A stretch of DNA of 64,000 nucleotides. Source: Pseudomonadota bacterium (GTDB taxonomy: Bacteria; Pseudomonadota; Gammaproteobacteria; Pseudomonadales; Pseudohongiellaceae). This document shows positions 46,328 to 55,271 of this stretch, in pieces. The DNA lies in contig JAQCKF010000005.1 in the NCBI GenBank assembly GCA_027592275.1, forward strand, positions 81,916 to 145,915, in the 5' to 3' direction. The position numbers and the translations under genes are program-made. Position 1 is the stretch's first letter. Every line of letters begins with the position of its first letter. The notes under the pieces were generated by a model. It was not told where the DNA came from. It saw only the letters and a list, made by a program, of their open reading frames with translations, and did not search any database.

Positions 46328-46372
46328 TTGTAAATCACTTGCAAAAAATTATCGTGCAGGAAACAGTCAATA

Positions 46373-46726
46373 CTACTTAGCCGTGCGTTCAATTATTACA
46401 CCCACATCTTTAGAACCGGTGACGGCTCCAGGCTTACCCAAGCGCAGCTTGAGCCAGGGTACGGAAAATTCTAGCAATACGATCTGTGCGATCTTCTCGG
46501 CCATAGTCTCTACTAAGAAAAACTCCGAGCCTTTGACAAATTCTATAAGGCGCTTCGCCACAGCCTTATAGTCTAAAGTGTTTTCAATGTCTTCGCTGCT
46601 CGCTGCCAGAGCAATGTCTGTTCCCATTTCGAGATCCAGGCTCACTGTCTGCTTCTGTTCTCGCTCCCAATCGTAGATACCTATGATGGTTTCTATCTCA
46701 AGCTCACGAATATAAACGATATCCAT
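46373..46726 (-). CDS. folB: Dihydroneopterin aldolase
   Basis: Makes 6-hydroxymethyl-dihydropterin. The protein begins MDIVYIRELEIETIIGIYDWERE, the typical FolB start with the conserved aromatic-Glu segment, and has SEFFLVETMAEKIAQIVL and the catalytic-Lys region LKLRLGKPGAV. The ATG at 46726 is chosen because AAGGA stands 6 bases upstream; the frame reaches an ATG six codons earlier. 117 residues. Divides the gap between tsaD and folK on the same strand. Confidence 0.93.
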   Translation of the reverse strand: MDIVYIRELEIETIIGIYDWEREQKQTVSLDLEMGTDIALAASSEDIENTLDYKAVAKRLIEFVKGSEFFLVETMAEKIAQIVLLEFSVPWLKLRLGKPGAVTGSKDVGVIIERTAK

Positions 46727-46786
46727 TCCTAATCCTTCATTCAAAATTCTAAAAGAAGCGCTAGTCGATTCGCGACCAGAAGTTCT

Positions 46787-47815
46787 CTATATAGCTGACA
46801 GAGCCTCTAGCGACCAACGCGGTTGTGCACGTATTTCCAAGTCGTCTTCCTGGCCTGCCAACAATCTTTGGCAACCAGCATAAGCAATCATTGCGCCATT
46901 GTCGGTGCAGAAACGCGGCTTCGCGTAAAACAGCTTCGCGTCAAACTTCGCAACTGTTTTTTCCAACACCTCTCGCAGATGCAAGTTTGCCGAAACCCCA
47001 CCAGCAATGATCAGGGTGTGCATTCCTGACTGCTGTAATGCTCGGCCGCATTTTATCGCGAGTGTCGCGACTACCGCTTCTTCGAATCCTCTAGCGATAT
47101 CTGCTCGCTGCCTGTCACTTAAGGTCCCGTCTGTTCCAGTCTCCTTAGCGATAGCCGCACGTACCGCAGTCTTTAGTCCACTAAAGCTGAAATCCAATCC
47201 CGGACGGTTCGTCATCGGCCGTGGAAAAATGAATCTGCCGGACTCTCCTTCTACTGCCAGTTTTGCCACATGGGGACCACCGGGATAAGGCAGGCCCAAC
47301 ATCTTGCCGACTTTATCGAACGCCTCACCCGCAGCATCGTCTAAGGATTCACCCAGTAGGGCATAACGACCAATGCCTTCGACCTCAACGAGTTGTGTAT
47401 GTCCTCCGGAGACTAATAGAGCTACGAATGGAAATTCTGGCGGTTCATCCTCAAGCATAGGCGCCAGCAAATGGCCTTCCATGTGGTGGACCCCGATTGT
47501 TGGCACATCCCACCCCATTCCTAGAGATCGACCAATAGAAGCTCCAACTAGCAGCGCACCAACCAAACCAGGCCCTGCTGTGTACGCTACTCCACCTATA
47601 TCAGATTGCTCAATGCCCGCCTTGACGATCACTTCTTTGATCAACGGCACCGTCTTTCGAACGTGATCGCGGGACGCGAGTTCTGGGATTACTCCGCCAT
47701 ATTGCGCGTGTATTTCAATCTGGCTGTACAGGGAATCAGCCAACAGACCTCGCTCGCTGTCATATAGCGCGACTCCGGTCTCATCACATGATGTTTCAAT
47801 ACCCAGTACTATCAA
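46787..47815 (-). CDS. tsaD: tRNA N6-adenosine threonylcarbamoyltransferase
   Basis: Transfers threonylcarbamoyl to A37 of tRNAs reading ANN codons, with TsaB and TsaE. It starts [17 protein letters not shown]; the metal-binding [29 protein letters not shown] and [13 protein letters not shown] motifs are present. 342 residues. It diverges from rpsU, the conserved arrangement in Gammaproteobacteria. Confidence 0.96.
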   Translation of the reverse strand: MIVLGIETSCDETGVALYDSERGLLADSLYSQIEIHAQYGGVIPELASRDHVRKTVPLIKEVIVKAGIEQSDIGGVAYTAGPGLVGALLVGASIGRSLGMGWDVPTIGVHHMEGHLLAPMLEDEPPEFPFVALLVSGGHTQLVEVEGIGRYALLGESLDDAAGEAFDKVGKMLGLPYPGGPHVAKLAVEGESGRFIFPRPMTNRPGLDFSFSGLKTAVRAAIAKETGTDGTLSDRQRADIARGFEEAVVATLAIKCGRALQQSGMHTLIIAGGVSANLHLREVLEKTVAKFDAKLFYAKPRFCTDNGAMIAYAGCQRLLAGQEDDLEIRAQPRWSLEALSAI

Positions 47816-48154
47816 CGGTTTAACCCTCTCAGTTTTGCTCTCATTAGCACTCTCAACATGCTCTCAAACTGCTCTTAATCACAATCTCGGTAGCTGGAAA
47901 AGTGGCAATCATGCCAAATATGCAGGCATATCCCAAATTCCTTGTACTTTCGCTTAATACTTTGACCAATTTCCTAGCCGATAAGGACTAATTCTTTTGC
48001 AATTAGGGCCTCGGGGCATTAATATTACCGCCCCTCATATTCCGCGTCCTAGGATTCTTTTGGACTTTTCTTGATATTGGGGCCGGAACGACAAGTAAAC
48101 TAGCTTGTTTACACAAAATTAACAGTAAAACTATTAAGGTAGGTGTTTAGTTCA
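47816..48154. other. 339-bp divergent tsaD/rpsU regulatory region
   Basis: No coding sequence is supported. Near rpsU a GTAAAC-TAGCTT-GTTTAC inverted repeat lies at 48095-48112, about 40 bp before the start, and may be an operator or part of the leader. I could not assign a convincing -35/-10 pair. Confidence 0.4.
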
Positions 48155-48370
48155 ATGCCCCAGGTAAAACTTAAAGATAACGAACCTTTCGACGTGGCCC
48201 TGCGCCGCTTCAAGCGCTCTTGTGAGAAAGCTGGAGTACTAGCGGAAGTGCGCCGTAGAGAATTCTACGAGAAGCCTACTGCTGTACGTAAGCGTAAGGC
48301 TGCTGCTGCGGTTAAGCGTCACTTGAAGAAAGTGCAACGCGAAAGCAAGAAGAGCCAGCGCCTGTACTAA
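48155..48370 (+). CDS. rpsU: 30S ribosomal protein S21
   Basis: Small basic ribosomal protein needed for initiation on many mRNAs. It begins [29 protein letters not shown] and ends in an Arg/Lys-rich tail ([18 protein letters not shown]). The ATG at 48155 is chosen; four extra codons upstream in frame are not family-like. 71 residues, exact family length. First gene of the rpsU-yqeY-dnaG-rpoD unit. Confidence 0.97.
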   Translation: MPQVKLKDNEPFDVALRRFKRSCEKAGVLAEVRRREFYEKPTAVRKRKAAAAVKRHLKKVQRESKKSQRLY

Positions 48371-48380
48371 TCTTACTATC

Positions 48381-48407
48381 GGGCAAGCATCGTCTTAATG
48401 CTTGCCC
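48381..48407 (+). terminator. Strong hairpin between rpsU and yqeY
   Basis: GGGCAAGCAT (48381-48390) pairs perfectly with ATGCTTGCCC (48398-48407) around a 7-nt loop. No T-run follows, so it is more likely an attenuator or RNA processing/stabilising structure that lets rpsU be expressed above dnaG and rpoD. E. coli also has a terminator between rpsU and dnaG. Confidence 0.55.
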
Positions 48408-48436
48408 TCCCTGCGCTCTCCGGTATTCGGATCAAC

Positions 48437-48889
48437 ATGTCTGACAGTCCTCTCAAACAAGCCTTCACCGAAGCCATGAAAGATGCCATGCGCTCTAAAG
48501 ATAAGCCGCGCCTGGGCACTATTCGTCTTGCATTGTCTGAAATCAAGCGCGTCGAAGTCGACGAACGCATCGACCCAGATGACGCTCGCGTAATTGGCAT
48601 TCTGGACAAGATGATTAAGCAACGCCGCGAATCTATTCGTCAATACGCGTCTGCCAATCGCCCAGAGTTGGTCGCTCAGGAACAGTTTGAGATCGAAGTG
48701 ATACAAGAATTCCTGCCACAGGCGCTGGAAGCAGACGAACTCGCACAAATCATCAAATCGGCTGTGAGTGAGTCGGGTGCGGCCTCTATGAAGGAAATGG
48801 GAAAAGTAATGAATATAGTTCGCCCGCAAGTGGTCGGACGCGCCGATATGGCCGAAGTCAGCAAGCAGATTAAAGCGCTACTCGCCTAG
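48437..48889 (+). CDS. yqeY: GatB/YqeY domain protein
   Basis: A 150-residue protein related to the tail domain of the GatB amidotransferase subunit: MSDSPLKQAFTEAMKDAMRSKDKPRLGTIRLALSEIK is reduced here to its landmark pieces AMRSKDKPRLGTIRLAL, then RRESIRQYASANRPEL, EVIQEFLPQAL and MGKVMNIVRPQVVGRADM. The ATG at 48437 is used; an upstream in-frame ATG overlaps the rpsU hairpin. Probably a tRNA-binding domain of uncertain role. Conserved between rpsU and dnaG in Pseudomonas. Confidence 0.93.
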   Translation: MSDSPLKQAFTEAMKDAMRSKDKPRLGTIRLALSEIKRVEVDERIDPDDARVIGILDKMIKQRRESIRQYASANRPELVAQEQFEIEVIQEFLPQALEADELAQIIKSAVSESGAASMKEMGKVMNIVRPQVVGRADMAEVSKQIKALLA

Positions 48890-49081
48890 TCAGAGCGACT
48901 AGGCGTCTCCTTCTCTTCTCTCCAAACTGTTTGCCTAGAAATAATCTCCCTAAATTGGCGAATGCTCCCGCAGCAACTACACCTAGATTTGGATACAATA
49001 GCATCCAAGCAATGGTTCGGCTCAGTTAACCTCGACTCGCGCTCACCGCCTACTACATTGAAAAATCTGGATCCTTGACCC

Positions 49082-51013
49082 ATGGCTGGACTAATTCCAC
49101 AAACATTCATCGATGACCTGCTCAGCCGAGCAGATATCGTCGAGGTGGTGGACAGGCGAGTCACGCTCAAAAAGTCCGGTAAGAACTATTCTGCCTGTTG
49201 CCCCTTCCATAAGGAAAAAACACCATCATTTAGCGTGCAACCCGAGCGTCAATTCTATTATTGCTTCGGCTGCGGTGCCGGCGGCAACGCCATCGGCTTC
49301 ATCATGAACTTCGATCAAACTGATTTCCCTCAAGCGGTGGAGTCTCTCGCTCGGGACAATGGCATGGAAGTTCCGCGCGAAGAAAATGCTGCGGCAGCGC
49401 GCAGGCAATCTGAGAACAGCAAGCTATTCGAAGCCCTGGAGCAAGCGAGCAAATTCTATTGCCAGCAACTGCGCCGTCATGAGCACCGCAAATCGGCCGT
49501 CGACTATCTGAAAGCTAGAGGCGTGAGCGGTGAAATCGCTCGGGATTTCTGCATAGGCTATGCCGCACCTGGCTGGGATAACCTATTGAAAGCGATCGCA
49601 GGGGATGCCAATGAACAACAGTCCCTGCTCAAAGCAGGCATGGTTATCGAGAAAGAACCTAGAAAAGCCGCGGGAAACGATACTGCCGACAACCCCAATG
49701 CCGTTCGTTATTACGACAGATTTCGCGACAGAATAATTTTCCCCATCCGCGATAGCCGCGGACGCACTGTCGCCTTCGGTGGTCGAGTTCTTGGCGATGA
49801 CAAACCAAAGTACCTTAACTCCCCGGAGACTCCTGTCTTTCACAAGGGCGCGGAGCTATATGGCCTCTTCGAGGCGAAGAAGGCAAACAACAAACTCAAA
49901 CGCATCCTCATAGTTGAAGGCTATATGGATGTGATTGCCCTAGCACAGATGGGTATTCGCAATTCGGTTGCCACACTGGGCACGGCAACCAGTGATCGGC
50001 ATCTGGTCCGACTCTTCCGCCTGGTGCCTGAGGTTGTATTCTGCTTCGATGGCGATAACGCGGGTAGAACCGCAGCTTGGAGAGCCTTAGAGGCAAGCCT
50101 GTCAGAAATGCAAGATGGCCGTCAGGTGAAGTTTCTGTTTCTTCCCGAAGGCGAAGACCCCGATACGTTGGTACGCAAGATCGGCGAGACTGAATTTAAC
50201 ATGCTGATCGAGAAGGCTACACCGTTGGAACAGTTCTTCTTTGACAAGCTGTCCGAGGGACTCGACATCAGGACGATCGAAGGTAGGGCAAGATTAAGCA
50301 ATGTTGCGAAACCATTAATCGCCAAGTTTCCAAAGGGTATCTACGGCCAGCTAATGCTGGACAAACTCTCCCAGACTCTGGGCGTTGCCAACGAATCACT
50401 CGACAAGCTAATAGACTCGCATTCGAAGCAAGCCAGAGGCAGCTCAGCACCTGCCTCACCTTCTCCGGCCGATTCTCCGCCCATGACCGAAGCTGCTCCC
50501 TATGAGGCCGATTTCGACCAATCGTCGAATCCCTCGTCGAAGCCCTGGACCCCTAGCCCAAAGCCTAGGAGCTCGAACCTTAACGTCTATCGCAAGCCCG
50601 CTGCCGTGAAGGCAATTGAGTTATTAATGCAGAATCCAGAGGTTGTTCTGTCTATAACAGCGGACCTGTCGCCACTTCATTCTGCTGGCGATGAAGGCCG
50701 GCAATTGCTGCTATCCCTTATCGATATGGTGAAGCGTGACCCCGATACCGACACCCCTACTCTGCTCGGTTATTGCAGTGGCTCCCCCTTCGGAAATCAA
50801 ATAACGCGGCTGAAAAGCGAGAACATCACCCCAATAGAAGGGCTTGAACAGGAGTTTCTGCAGATTCTGGACAAAATATTGTCGGATGTCGTCAAGAAGC
50901 TTGAATCTCAGAAGCGCAGGGAAGCCCTGGCGAAGAGCGCCGCCCCCAAGCACCCTCAACCAGACGAGGAACCGCCGGCAGATAGGGATATTCCTCCGGC
51001 TCCTGAGTTCTAG
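49082..51013 (+). CDS. dnaG: DNA primase
   Basis: Synthesises RNA primers at the replication fork. The zinc-binding CHC2 domain has Cys40, His43, Cys61 and Cys64 (CPFHKEKTPSF..YYCFGCGAGG). The TOPRIM core includes LIVEGYMDVIALAQMG and CFDGDNAGRTAAWRAL. A Ser/Pro-rich linker (about 450-500) joins to a C-terminal DnaB-binding domain. 643 residues, normal for Pseudomonas-type DnaG. rpoD follows after 158 bp. Confidence 0.96.
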   Translation: MAGLIPQTFIDDLLSRADIVEVVDRRVTLKKSGKNYSACCPFHKEKTPSFSVQPERQFYYCFGCGAGGNAIGFIMNFDQTDFPQAVESLARDNGMEVPREENAAAARRQSENSKLFEALEQASKFYCQQLRRHEHRKSAVDYLKARGVSGEIARDFCIGYAAPGWDNLLKAIAGDANEQQSLLKAGMVIEKEPRKAAGNDTADNPNAVRYYDRFRDRIIFPIRDSRGRTVAFGGRVLGDDKPKYLNSPETPVFHKGAELYGLFEAKKANNKLKRILIVEGYMDVIALAQMGIRNSVATLGTATSDRHLVRLFRLVPEVVFCFDGDNAGRTAAWRALEASLSEMQDGRQVKFLFLPEGEDPDTLVRKIGETEFNMLIEKATPLEQFFFDKLSEGLDIRTIEGRARLSNVAKPLIAKFPKGIYGQLMLDKLSQTLGVANESLDKLIDSHSKQARGSSAPASPSPADSPPMTEAAPYEADFDQSSNPSSKPWTPSPKPRSSNLNVYRKPAAVKAIELLMQNPEVVLSITADLSPLHSAGDEGRQLLLSLIDMVKRDPDTDTPTLLGYCSGSPFGNQITRLKSENITPIEGLEQEFLQILDKILSDVVKKLESQKRREALAKSAAPKHPQPDEEPPADRDIPPAPEF

Positions 51014-51171
51014 AAGCTTGAAAACCCAACAATTGTCCCCATCTACTTAGGCCTGTTCACGGCGTAATTTAGCCGCCTCAGCGATATACAAGTCGGGCTC
51101 TAAGCCTATATAATGCTCGGCTCCGTTTTATTCACCCACTACCTGGCGAGCTGCCGGGGAGACGAGAATTC

Positions 51172-53010
51172 ATGGCTGACTCAATTGCACCACAATCCAC
51201 CCTTAAAACATTAATCGCCAAGGGAAAGGAACAGGGCTATCTAACCTATTCCGAGGTCAACGACCACCTTCCGGAATCTATCTCTGACCCAGATCAGGTT
51301 GAAGATATTATCCAGATGATTAATGACATGGGCATCAAGGTGTTTGAAGCAGCACCCGATGCGGATGCGTTGTTGCTCAATGAAGAAAGCGACTCTGGCG
51401 CTGACGAAGTCGCCGCTGCCGAGGCTGCAGCAGCGCTGGCCGCCGTTGAGAACGAAGCTGGTCGAACTACGGATCCAGTGCGCATGTATATGCGCGAGAT
51501 GGGTACGGTCGAACTGCTAACACGCGAAGGCGAGATCGTAATCGCCAAACGCATCGAAGAAGGCCTGCGCGAGCTAATGAACGCCATGGCCTACTTCCCG
51601 GGCACAGTCGAGCATGTGCTGAATGAGTATGCGTTGGTCGCGAGTGAAGAGAGAAGACTCAACGAGCTGATAACCGGTTATCTCGATATCAGTGATGAAG
51701 CGATTCCAGTTGGCCCACCTGCAGTTAGCCAGCTGACGGCTCAAGAAAAACAAGACAAGAAAGATGCTGGCATTGATGACGAGGATGAAGCTCCAGTTGG
51801 TCCTGATCCAGAAGAAGCTAGGATTCGCTTCACTGAGTTAGGGGTGCAATACGAGCTGGCCACTTCTACAGTTGCCAAACGTGGGCGCTTGCACGAAAAA
51901 TCCAGAGAAGAACTCGAGACGTTGGGCGAACTATTCAAGAGCTTCAAGCTAACTCCACGTCAGTTTGAGCCATTGCTTAGCCATGTTCGCGCCGTGCTCA
52001 CTCGACTGCGTCGTCATGAGCGCACCATCATGAGCCTAGTTATTCGCAGCGCAAAGATGCCACGCAAAATCTTCATCGCCAGCTTTCCCGGCAGCGAAGT
52101 GAACCCTAAGTGGATCGACAAGCACATCAAGGAAAAGGAAGCCTACTCGGAATTATTAGTTAACGTTAAGACCGAAGTATTGCGAGCCCAGAAGAAGATT
52201 CGTCTTATCGAAGAAGAGACTGGCCTGCAAATCGCTGAGATCAAAGACATCAACCGAAAGATGTCGATAGGCGAAGCGAAGTCACGACGCGCGAAGAAAG
52301 AAATGGTTGAGGCTAACCTGCGTTTGGTTATCTCCATCGCGAAGAAATACACGAACCGTGGCCTACAGTTTCTGGATCTAATTCAGGAAGGCAACATCGG
52401 CTTGATGAAGGCCGTAGACAAATTTGAATATCGCCGCGGCTATAAATTCTCCACTTATGCTACGTGGTGGATTCGACAGGCGATTACACGCTCTATCGCT
52501 GACCAGGCGCGCACAATTCGTATCCCTGTTCACATGATCGAGACAATCAACAAACTAAATCGCATCTCGCGCCAGATGGTGCATGAGAAAGGCCGCGAGC
52601 CAACTCCAGAGGAGTTGGGCGAACGCATGGAAATGTCGGAAGACAAAGTCCGCCGCGTGCTGAAGATCGCGAAAGAGCCTATCTCCATGGAGACTCCGAT
52701 CGGTGATGATGAAGATTCTCACCTTGGTGATTTCATCGAAGATGCCACCGTAGACTCACCGGTAGATTCGTCTATCGATGAAGGCCTGCGCGAAGCAACT
52801 AAAGATGTCCTGGGCAGCCTCACAGCAAGAGAAGCGAAGGTACTCAGAATGCGCTTCGGTATCGACATGAATACCGACCACACGCTCGAAGAAGTGGGCA
52901 AGCAATTCGATGTGACTCGTGAACGCATACGTCAGATCGAAGCGAAGGCACTGCGCAAACTGCGCCACCCGACTCGCTCCGATCATCTTCGTAGCTTTCT
53001 CGACGAGTAG
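51172..53010 (+). CDS. rpoD: RNA polymerase primary sigma factor RpoD (sigma-70)
   Basis: Housekeeping sigma factor. Region 1.1 is at the N terminus, region 1.2 is around [21 protein letters not shown], and an acidic non-conserved region runs to about residue 370. Regions 2.1-2.4 include [39 protein letters not shown] and [19 protein letters not shown]. Region 3 and region 4.2 ([22 protein letters not shown]) complete it. 612 residues. Start ATG 51172 follows GGGGAGACGAG. Confidence 0.97.
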   Translation: MADSIAPQSTLKTLIAKGKEQGYLTYSEVNDHLPESISDPDQVEDIIQMINDMGIKVFEAAPDADALLLNEESDSGADEVAAAEAAAALAAVENEAGRTTDPVRMYMREMGTVELLTREGEIVIAKRIEEGLRELMNAMAYFPGTVEHVLNEYALVASEERRLNELITGYLDISDEAIPVGPPAVSQLTAQEKQDKKDAGIDDEDEAPVGPDPEEARIRFTELGVQYELATSTVAKRGRLHEKSREELETLGELFKSFKLTPRQFEPLLSHVRAVLTRLRRHERTIMSLVIRSAKMPRKIFIASFPGSEVNPKWIDKHIKEKEAYSELLVNVKTEVLRAQKKIRLIEEETGLQIAEIKDINRKMSIGEAKSRRAKKEMVEANLRLVISIAKKYTNRGLQFLDLIQEGNIGLMKAVDKFEYRRGYKFSTYATWWIRQAITRSIADQARTIRIPVHMIETINKLNRISRQMVHEKGREPTPEELGERMEMSEDKVRRVLKIAKEPISMETPIGDDEDSHLGDFIEDATVDSPVDSSIDEGLREATKDVLGSLTAREAKVLRMRFGIDMNTDHTLEEVGKQFDVTRERIRQIEAKALRKLRHPTRSDHLRSFLDE

Positions 53011-53022
53011 AGCTTTGATATA

Positions 53023-53059
53023 CGGCATTGCTGCCTTGTGCGGCGGTGCCGAAATTTTC
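53023..53059 (+). terminator. Rho-independent terminator after rpoD
   Basis: CGGCATTGCTGC (53023-53034) pairs, with some G-U pairs, with GCGGCGGTGCCG (53040-53051) and is followed by AAATTTTCT. It begins 12 bp after the rpoD stop. Confidence 0.6.
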
Positions 53060-53131
53060 TGTTCAAGCTACAACTTCCCGAGCTCCGCATTAACCACAAA
53101 CAATACCTATCATTTAGTTTAGGAGATTTTC

Positions 53132-53872
53132 ATGCCAGGCGTTTCAATCAAAGATAAAGTTGTTCTAGTCTCTGGCTCCAATCGCGGCATCGGTAAGAGC
53201 TTCGCGATCCAAGCTCTGGAGATGGGCGCGAAGAAAGTCTACGCCACAGCACGAGACGAATCTAAACTTGCAGAACTTGTCGAAAAGTATGGCGACAAGA
53301 TTGTCCCTCTTACTCTAGATATCACGAATCAGGATCAAGTGACTGCAGCCGCGGCTGCTGCTGGCGACGTTGAAGTACTCATCAACAACTCAGGCATGGG
53401 CGGTGGCGGACCAATAGTCGGCAACCCCAATCCGAAAGGCCAGCGCATGGAGATGGAAGTTAACTATTTTGGCAATATAAGGATGTGCGATGCCTTTGCG
53501 CCTATTCTTAAGGCAAACGGCGGCGGCGCCATCGTGAATATTCTGTCGGTATCCGCCCTAAGCAGTTTTGCTTTCGCTCCAGGCTATTCGGCATCAAAAG
53601 CCGCCGGACGCTCACTGACGCAGGCACTACGCGTAGAACTCGCCAAGCAAGGCACTCTCGTTTCCGGCGTATTCCCCGGCCCAGTAGACACCGACATGGC
53701 CAAAGCCCTACCGATGGATAAGGTCTCTCCCGATTCCGTTGCGATCCACGTCTATGAAGAGATCGCCAAGGGCACCGAAGACATCTACCCAGACCCATTC
53801 GCCGTGCAGTTCGCTGCGGGTGTACAGGCAGACTTCAAGGCCGTAGAAAAAGCCAACGCAGTTGCGTTTTAG
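53132..53872 (+). CDS. Short-chain dehydrogenase/reductase
   Basis: A 246-residue classical SDR: cofactor motif SGSNRGIGKSFA near residue 14, NNSGMGGGG, and the catalytic YSASKAAG. The order (strand-helix pattern, then GVFPGPVDTDMAKALP) is standard. Substrate unknown. The ATG follows GGAGATTTTC. It is the last core-type gene before the tRNA-Ile2 locus, separated from it by two palindromic elements. Confidence 0.85.
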   Translation: MPGVSIKDKVVLVSGSNRGIGKSFAIQALEMGAKKVYATARDESKLAELVEKYGDKIVPLTLDITNQDQVTAAAAAAGDVEVLINNSGMGGGGPIVGNPNPKGQRMEMEVNYFGNIRMCDAFAPILKANGGGAIVNILSVSALSSFAFAPGYSASKAAGRSLTQALRVELAKQGTLVSGVFPGPVDTDMAKALPMDKVSPDSVAIHVYEEIAKGTEDIYPDPFAVQFAAGVQADFKAVEKANAVAF

Positions 53873-53951
53873 GACTTACCAACAGACGCACAATTAAGTA
53901 GAATTCAATTCCTTTTGTAGCCAGAGCAGTTCTGAGTCGTTGATCAGATTG

Positions 53952-54076
53952 CTTTGACACAGCCTGAGCATTGTAGGCGAGGCGCCAATTTTTCGAGGGA
54001 GGGAGCGTACTAGTGTACGTGACCGAGCGAGAACAAATTGAGCAACGAAGCATACGATGCTCAGGATAAGTCAAAG
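53952..54076. repeat. Palindromic intergenic element A (GTAC-centred)
   Basis: Outer arms CTTTGACACAGCCTGAGCA and TGCTCAGGATAAGTCAAAG are inverted, and an inner pair (CAATTTTTCGAG.. / ..GAACAAATTG) continues the stem. The centre reads GGAGCGTAC-TAGT-GTACGTGACCGAG. No ORF is present. Element B, 16 bp further on, has the same plan with different arms and an almost identical centre. Confidence 0.7.
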
Positions 54077-54091
54077 ATGCTTTAAGCGAAG

Positions 54092-54180
54092 CTCGAAGAC
54101 GAGGCGGAGGTGGTTTTAGACGAAGGAGTGTACGCAAGTACATGACTGAGGAGAAAACCACCTCCAACGAAGTATTCGAG
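54092..54180. repeat. Palindromic intergenic element B (GTAC-centred)
   Basis: Arms GGAGGTGGTTTT and AAAACCACCTCC are perfectly inverted, with outer CTCGAAG / TTCGAG pairs. The centre GGAGTGTAC-GCAA-GTACATGACTGAG parallels that of element A. It ends 19 bp before the tRNA-Ile2 gene and could form a long hairpin in a precursor transcript. Confidence 0.7.
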
Positions 54181-54198
54181 TTTCAGGCGAAGATTAAA

Positions 54199-54275
54199 GG
54201 GCCTATAACTCAGCTGGTTAGAGTAGCGGACTCATAATCCGTTTGTCCGGGGTTCGAGTCCCTGTGGGCCCACCA
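54199..54275 (+). tRNA. tRNA-Ile2 (anticodon CAU, lysidine-type)
   Basis: A full cloverleaf: acceptor GGGCCTA with TGGGCCC, discriminator A, encoded CCA (54273-54275). D stem ACTC/GAGT, anticodon loop CTCATAA with anticodon CAU, T arm CGGGG-TTCGAGT-CCCTG. The CAU anticodon could mean Met, but this acceptor sequence and the place downstream of rpoD match the isoleucine tRNA whose C34 is changed to lysidine by TilS (E. coli ileX is also close to rpoD). Its 3' part is repeated at 55221-55271. Confidence 0.85.
54221..54271 (+). repeat. Left att-like direct repeat within tRNA-Ile2
   Basis: A 51-bp sequence from the D-stem end to the acceptor 3' strand of the tRNA is repeated without mismatch at 55221-55271. 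Repeats ending at a tRNA 3' end are the usual footprint of tyrosine-recombinase integration. Confidence 0.8.
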
Positions 54276-54292
54276 TTTTCTCTATTTAAATC

Positions 54293-54335
54293 AATGCGCT
54301 ACAGAATTTTATCGTTCTGATAGCGCATTTTTTTT
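54293..54335 (+). terminator. Rho-independent terminator of tRNA-Ile2
   Basis: AATGCGCTACAGAA pairs with TTCTGATAGCGCATT (one bulged A) around an 8-nt loop, followed by a run of T. A degenerate version with the same T-run lies at about 55291-55336 after the second repeat. Confidence 0.85.
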
Positions 54336-54378
54336 GCTTACACACTGCTTACACACTGAACTCCCCCGCTTGCACACT
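54336..54378 (+). repeat. GCTTACACACT motif array, left copy
   Basis: GCTTACACACT occurs twice in tandem (54336-54346, 54347-54357) and once as GCTTGCACACT (54368-54378). The array begins just after the tRNA terminator T-run. The same spacing pattern is found after the second att-like repeat. Confidence 0.7.
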
Positions 54379-54466
54379 TTTTCCAGGGCTCTGTTTAAAA
54401 CAGCCGACTACAACATCTATCCAACGAGATACCGAAAAGCGCCTAGCAAAGCGATAGTTATCCAAT

Positions 54467-54495
54467 TTGATAGCTATAGTACTTAGTGCTACACT
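54467..54495 (+). promoter_or_regulatory. Sigma-70 promoter of the toxin-antitoxin pair
   Basis: TTGATA (54467-54472) and TACACT (54490-54495) are separated by 17 bp, a good housekeeping promoter. It ends 17 bp before the toxin start, so the 5' leader would be very short. Confidence 0.6.
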
Positions 54496-54512
54496 TGATC
54501 CTATTACGGAAG

Positions 54513-54893
54513 ATGCTTGTGATTGCTTATAAAAACAAAGAATTCAGTAAATGGGCGAAGAAGGAAGGCCTAAGCGATGCTCTGCTATTAGCGGCTCTAG
54601 ATGAAGTGGGGCACGGCTTGGTCGAAGCCGACTTGGGAGGGAATGTATTTAAAAAACGCGTTTCTTTGGGGCACGGAAAGAGCGGTGGCGCTCGAACCTT
54701 ACTAGCTTACAAGAAAGATGATAGAGCTTTTTTCATCTTTGGGTTTGCCAAAAATGCGCGAGCCAACATTAAAGATAATGAACTTAGATCATTGAAGTTG
54801 TATGCAAAAATCTTGCTTAGCTATAACGAGAAAGATTTAACAAAAGCGATTAAAGAGAAAGCGTTAATACAAGTGGAGGCTAACGATGGATAA
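54513..54893 (+). CDS. Type II toxin, RelE/HigB-like (COG4737 type)
   Basis: A 126-residue basic protein matching the HigB-2/RelE-like branch: an N-terminal KNKEFSKWAKKEGLSDALLLAAL helix pair, GLVEADLGGNVFKKRVSLGHGKSGGARTLL with the strand-turn of the family, and DRAFFIFGFAKNARANI, ending with an extended helix. Such toxins cleave mRNA at the ribosome. The ATG at 54513 follows CGGAAG; the frame also extends nine codons upstream. It overlaps the antitoxin start by 8 bp. Toxin-first order is that of higBA systems. Activity is inferred. Confidence 0.85.
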   Translation: MLVIAYKNKEFSKWAKKEGLSDALLLAALDEVGHGLVEADLGGNVFKKRVSLGHGKSGGARTLLAYKKDDRAFFIFGFAKNARANIKDNELRSLKLYAKILLSYNEKDLTKAIKEKALIQVEANDG

Positions 54894-55191
54894 ATCTATA
54901 TTAGAAGTTGTACATGGCGGTGCGAAGGATTTACATAAAGCAGGACTTGTCGATGCTGTAACCATGCGTGAATTCGACTCCCTCTGCTTGCCACCCATTA
55001 AGCAATTTACCGCTGCTCAAATTAAGGGGTTAAGACTGAAGACTAAAACAAGCCAGGGAGTGTTTGCCGCCTACCTAAATACCAGTAAAACAACTGTCCA
55101 GAAATGGGAGCAAGGAGCAAAACGACCAAGTGGAGCATCATTGAAATTAATAAACTTGGTTGAAAAAAAAGGCTTAGAGGTGCTTGCGTAA
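54886..55191 (+). CDS. HTH antitoxin of the HigA/YiaG type
   Basis: A 101-residue protein with a C-terminal XRE-type helix-turn-helix (TAAQIKGLRLKTKTSQGVFAAYLNTSKTTVQKWEQGAKRPSGASLKLIN, about 44-92, split here into its parts FAAYLNTSKTTVQKWEQG and RPSGASLKLINL). The N-terminal part should bind the toxin. GGAGG stands 7 bp upstream inside the toxin gene. Antitoxins of this class also repress the operon; a site near the promoter at 54467 is expected but no clear palindrome was recognised. Confidence 0.85.
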   Translation: MDKSILEVVHGGAKDLHKAGLVDAVTMREFDSLCLPPIKQFTAAQIKGLRLKTKTSQGVFAAYLNTSKTTVQKWEQGAKRPSGASLKLINLVEKKGLEVLA

Positions 55192-55220
55192 AGAGAACTT
55201 AGACAATTATCTTTATTGCT

Positions 55221-55271
55221 GAGTAGCGGACTCATAATCCGTTTGTCCGGGGTTCGAGTCCCTGTGGGCCC
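55221..55271 (+). repeat. Right att-like direct repeat (tRNA-Ile2 3' fragment)
   Basis: Exact copy of 54221-54271. It is followed by GCCA rather than ACCA, and is not preceded by the 5' half of the tRNA, so it is a fragment and not a gene. Downstream sequence (TAAATCAATG, T-rich hairpin, motif array) parallels the left side with many substitutions. Confidence 0.8.

Larger units (their letters stand above)
54272..55271 (+). mobile_element. 1-kb toxin-antitoxin mini-island at tRNA-Ile2
   Basis: The segment between the two 51-bp repeats is exactly 1000 bp long, repeat to repeat, and carries only a HigB/HigA-like pair with its own promoter. No integrase, excisionase or replication gene is present. 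Sequence after each repeat is also related (terminator-like hairpin, then GCTTACACACT motifs), which suggests that both junctions derive from related elements. It is either a non-autonomous island or the remnant of a larger one. Confidence 0.65.
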
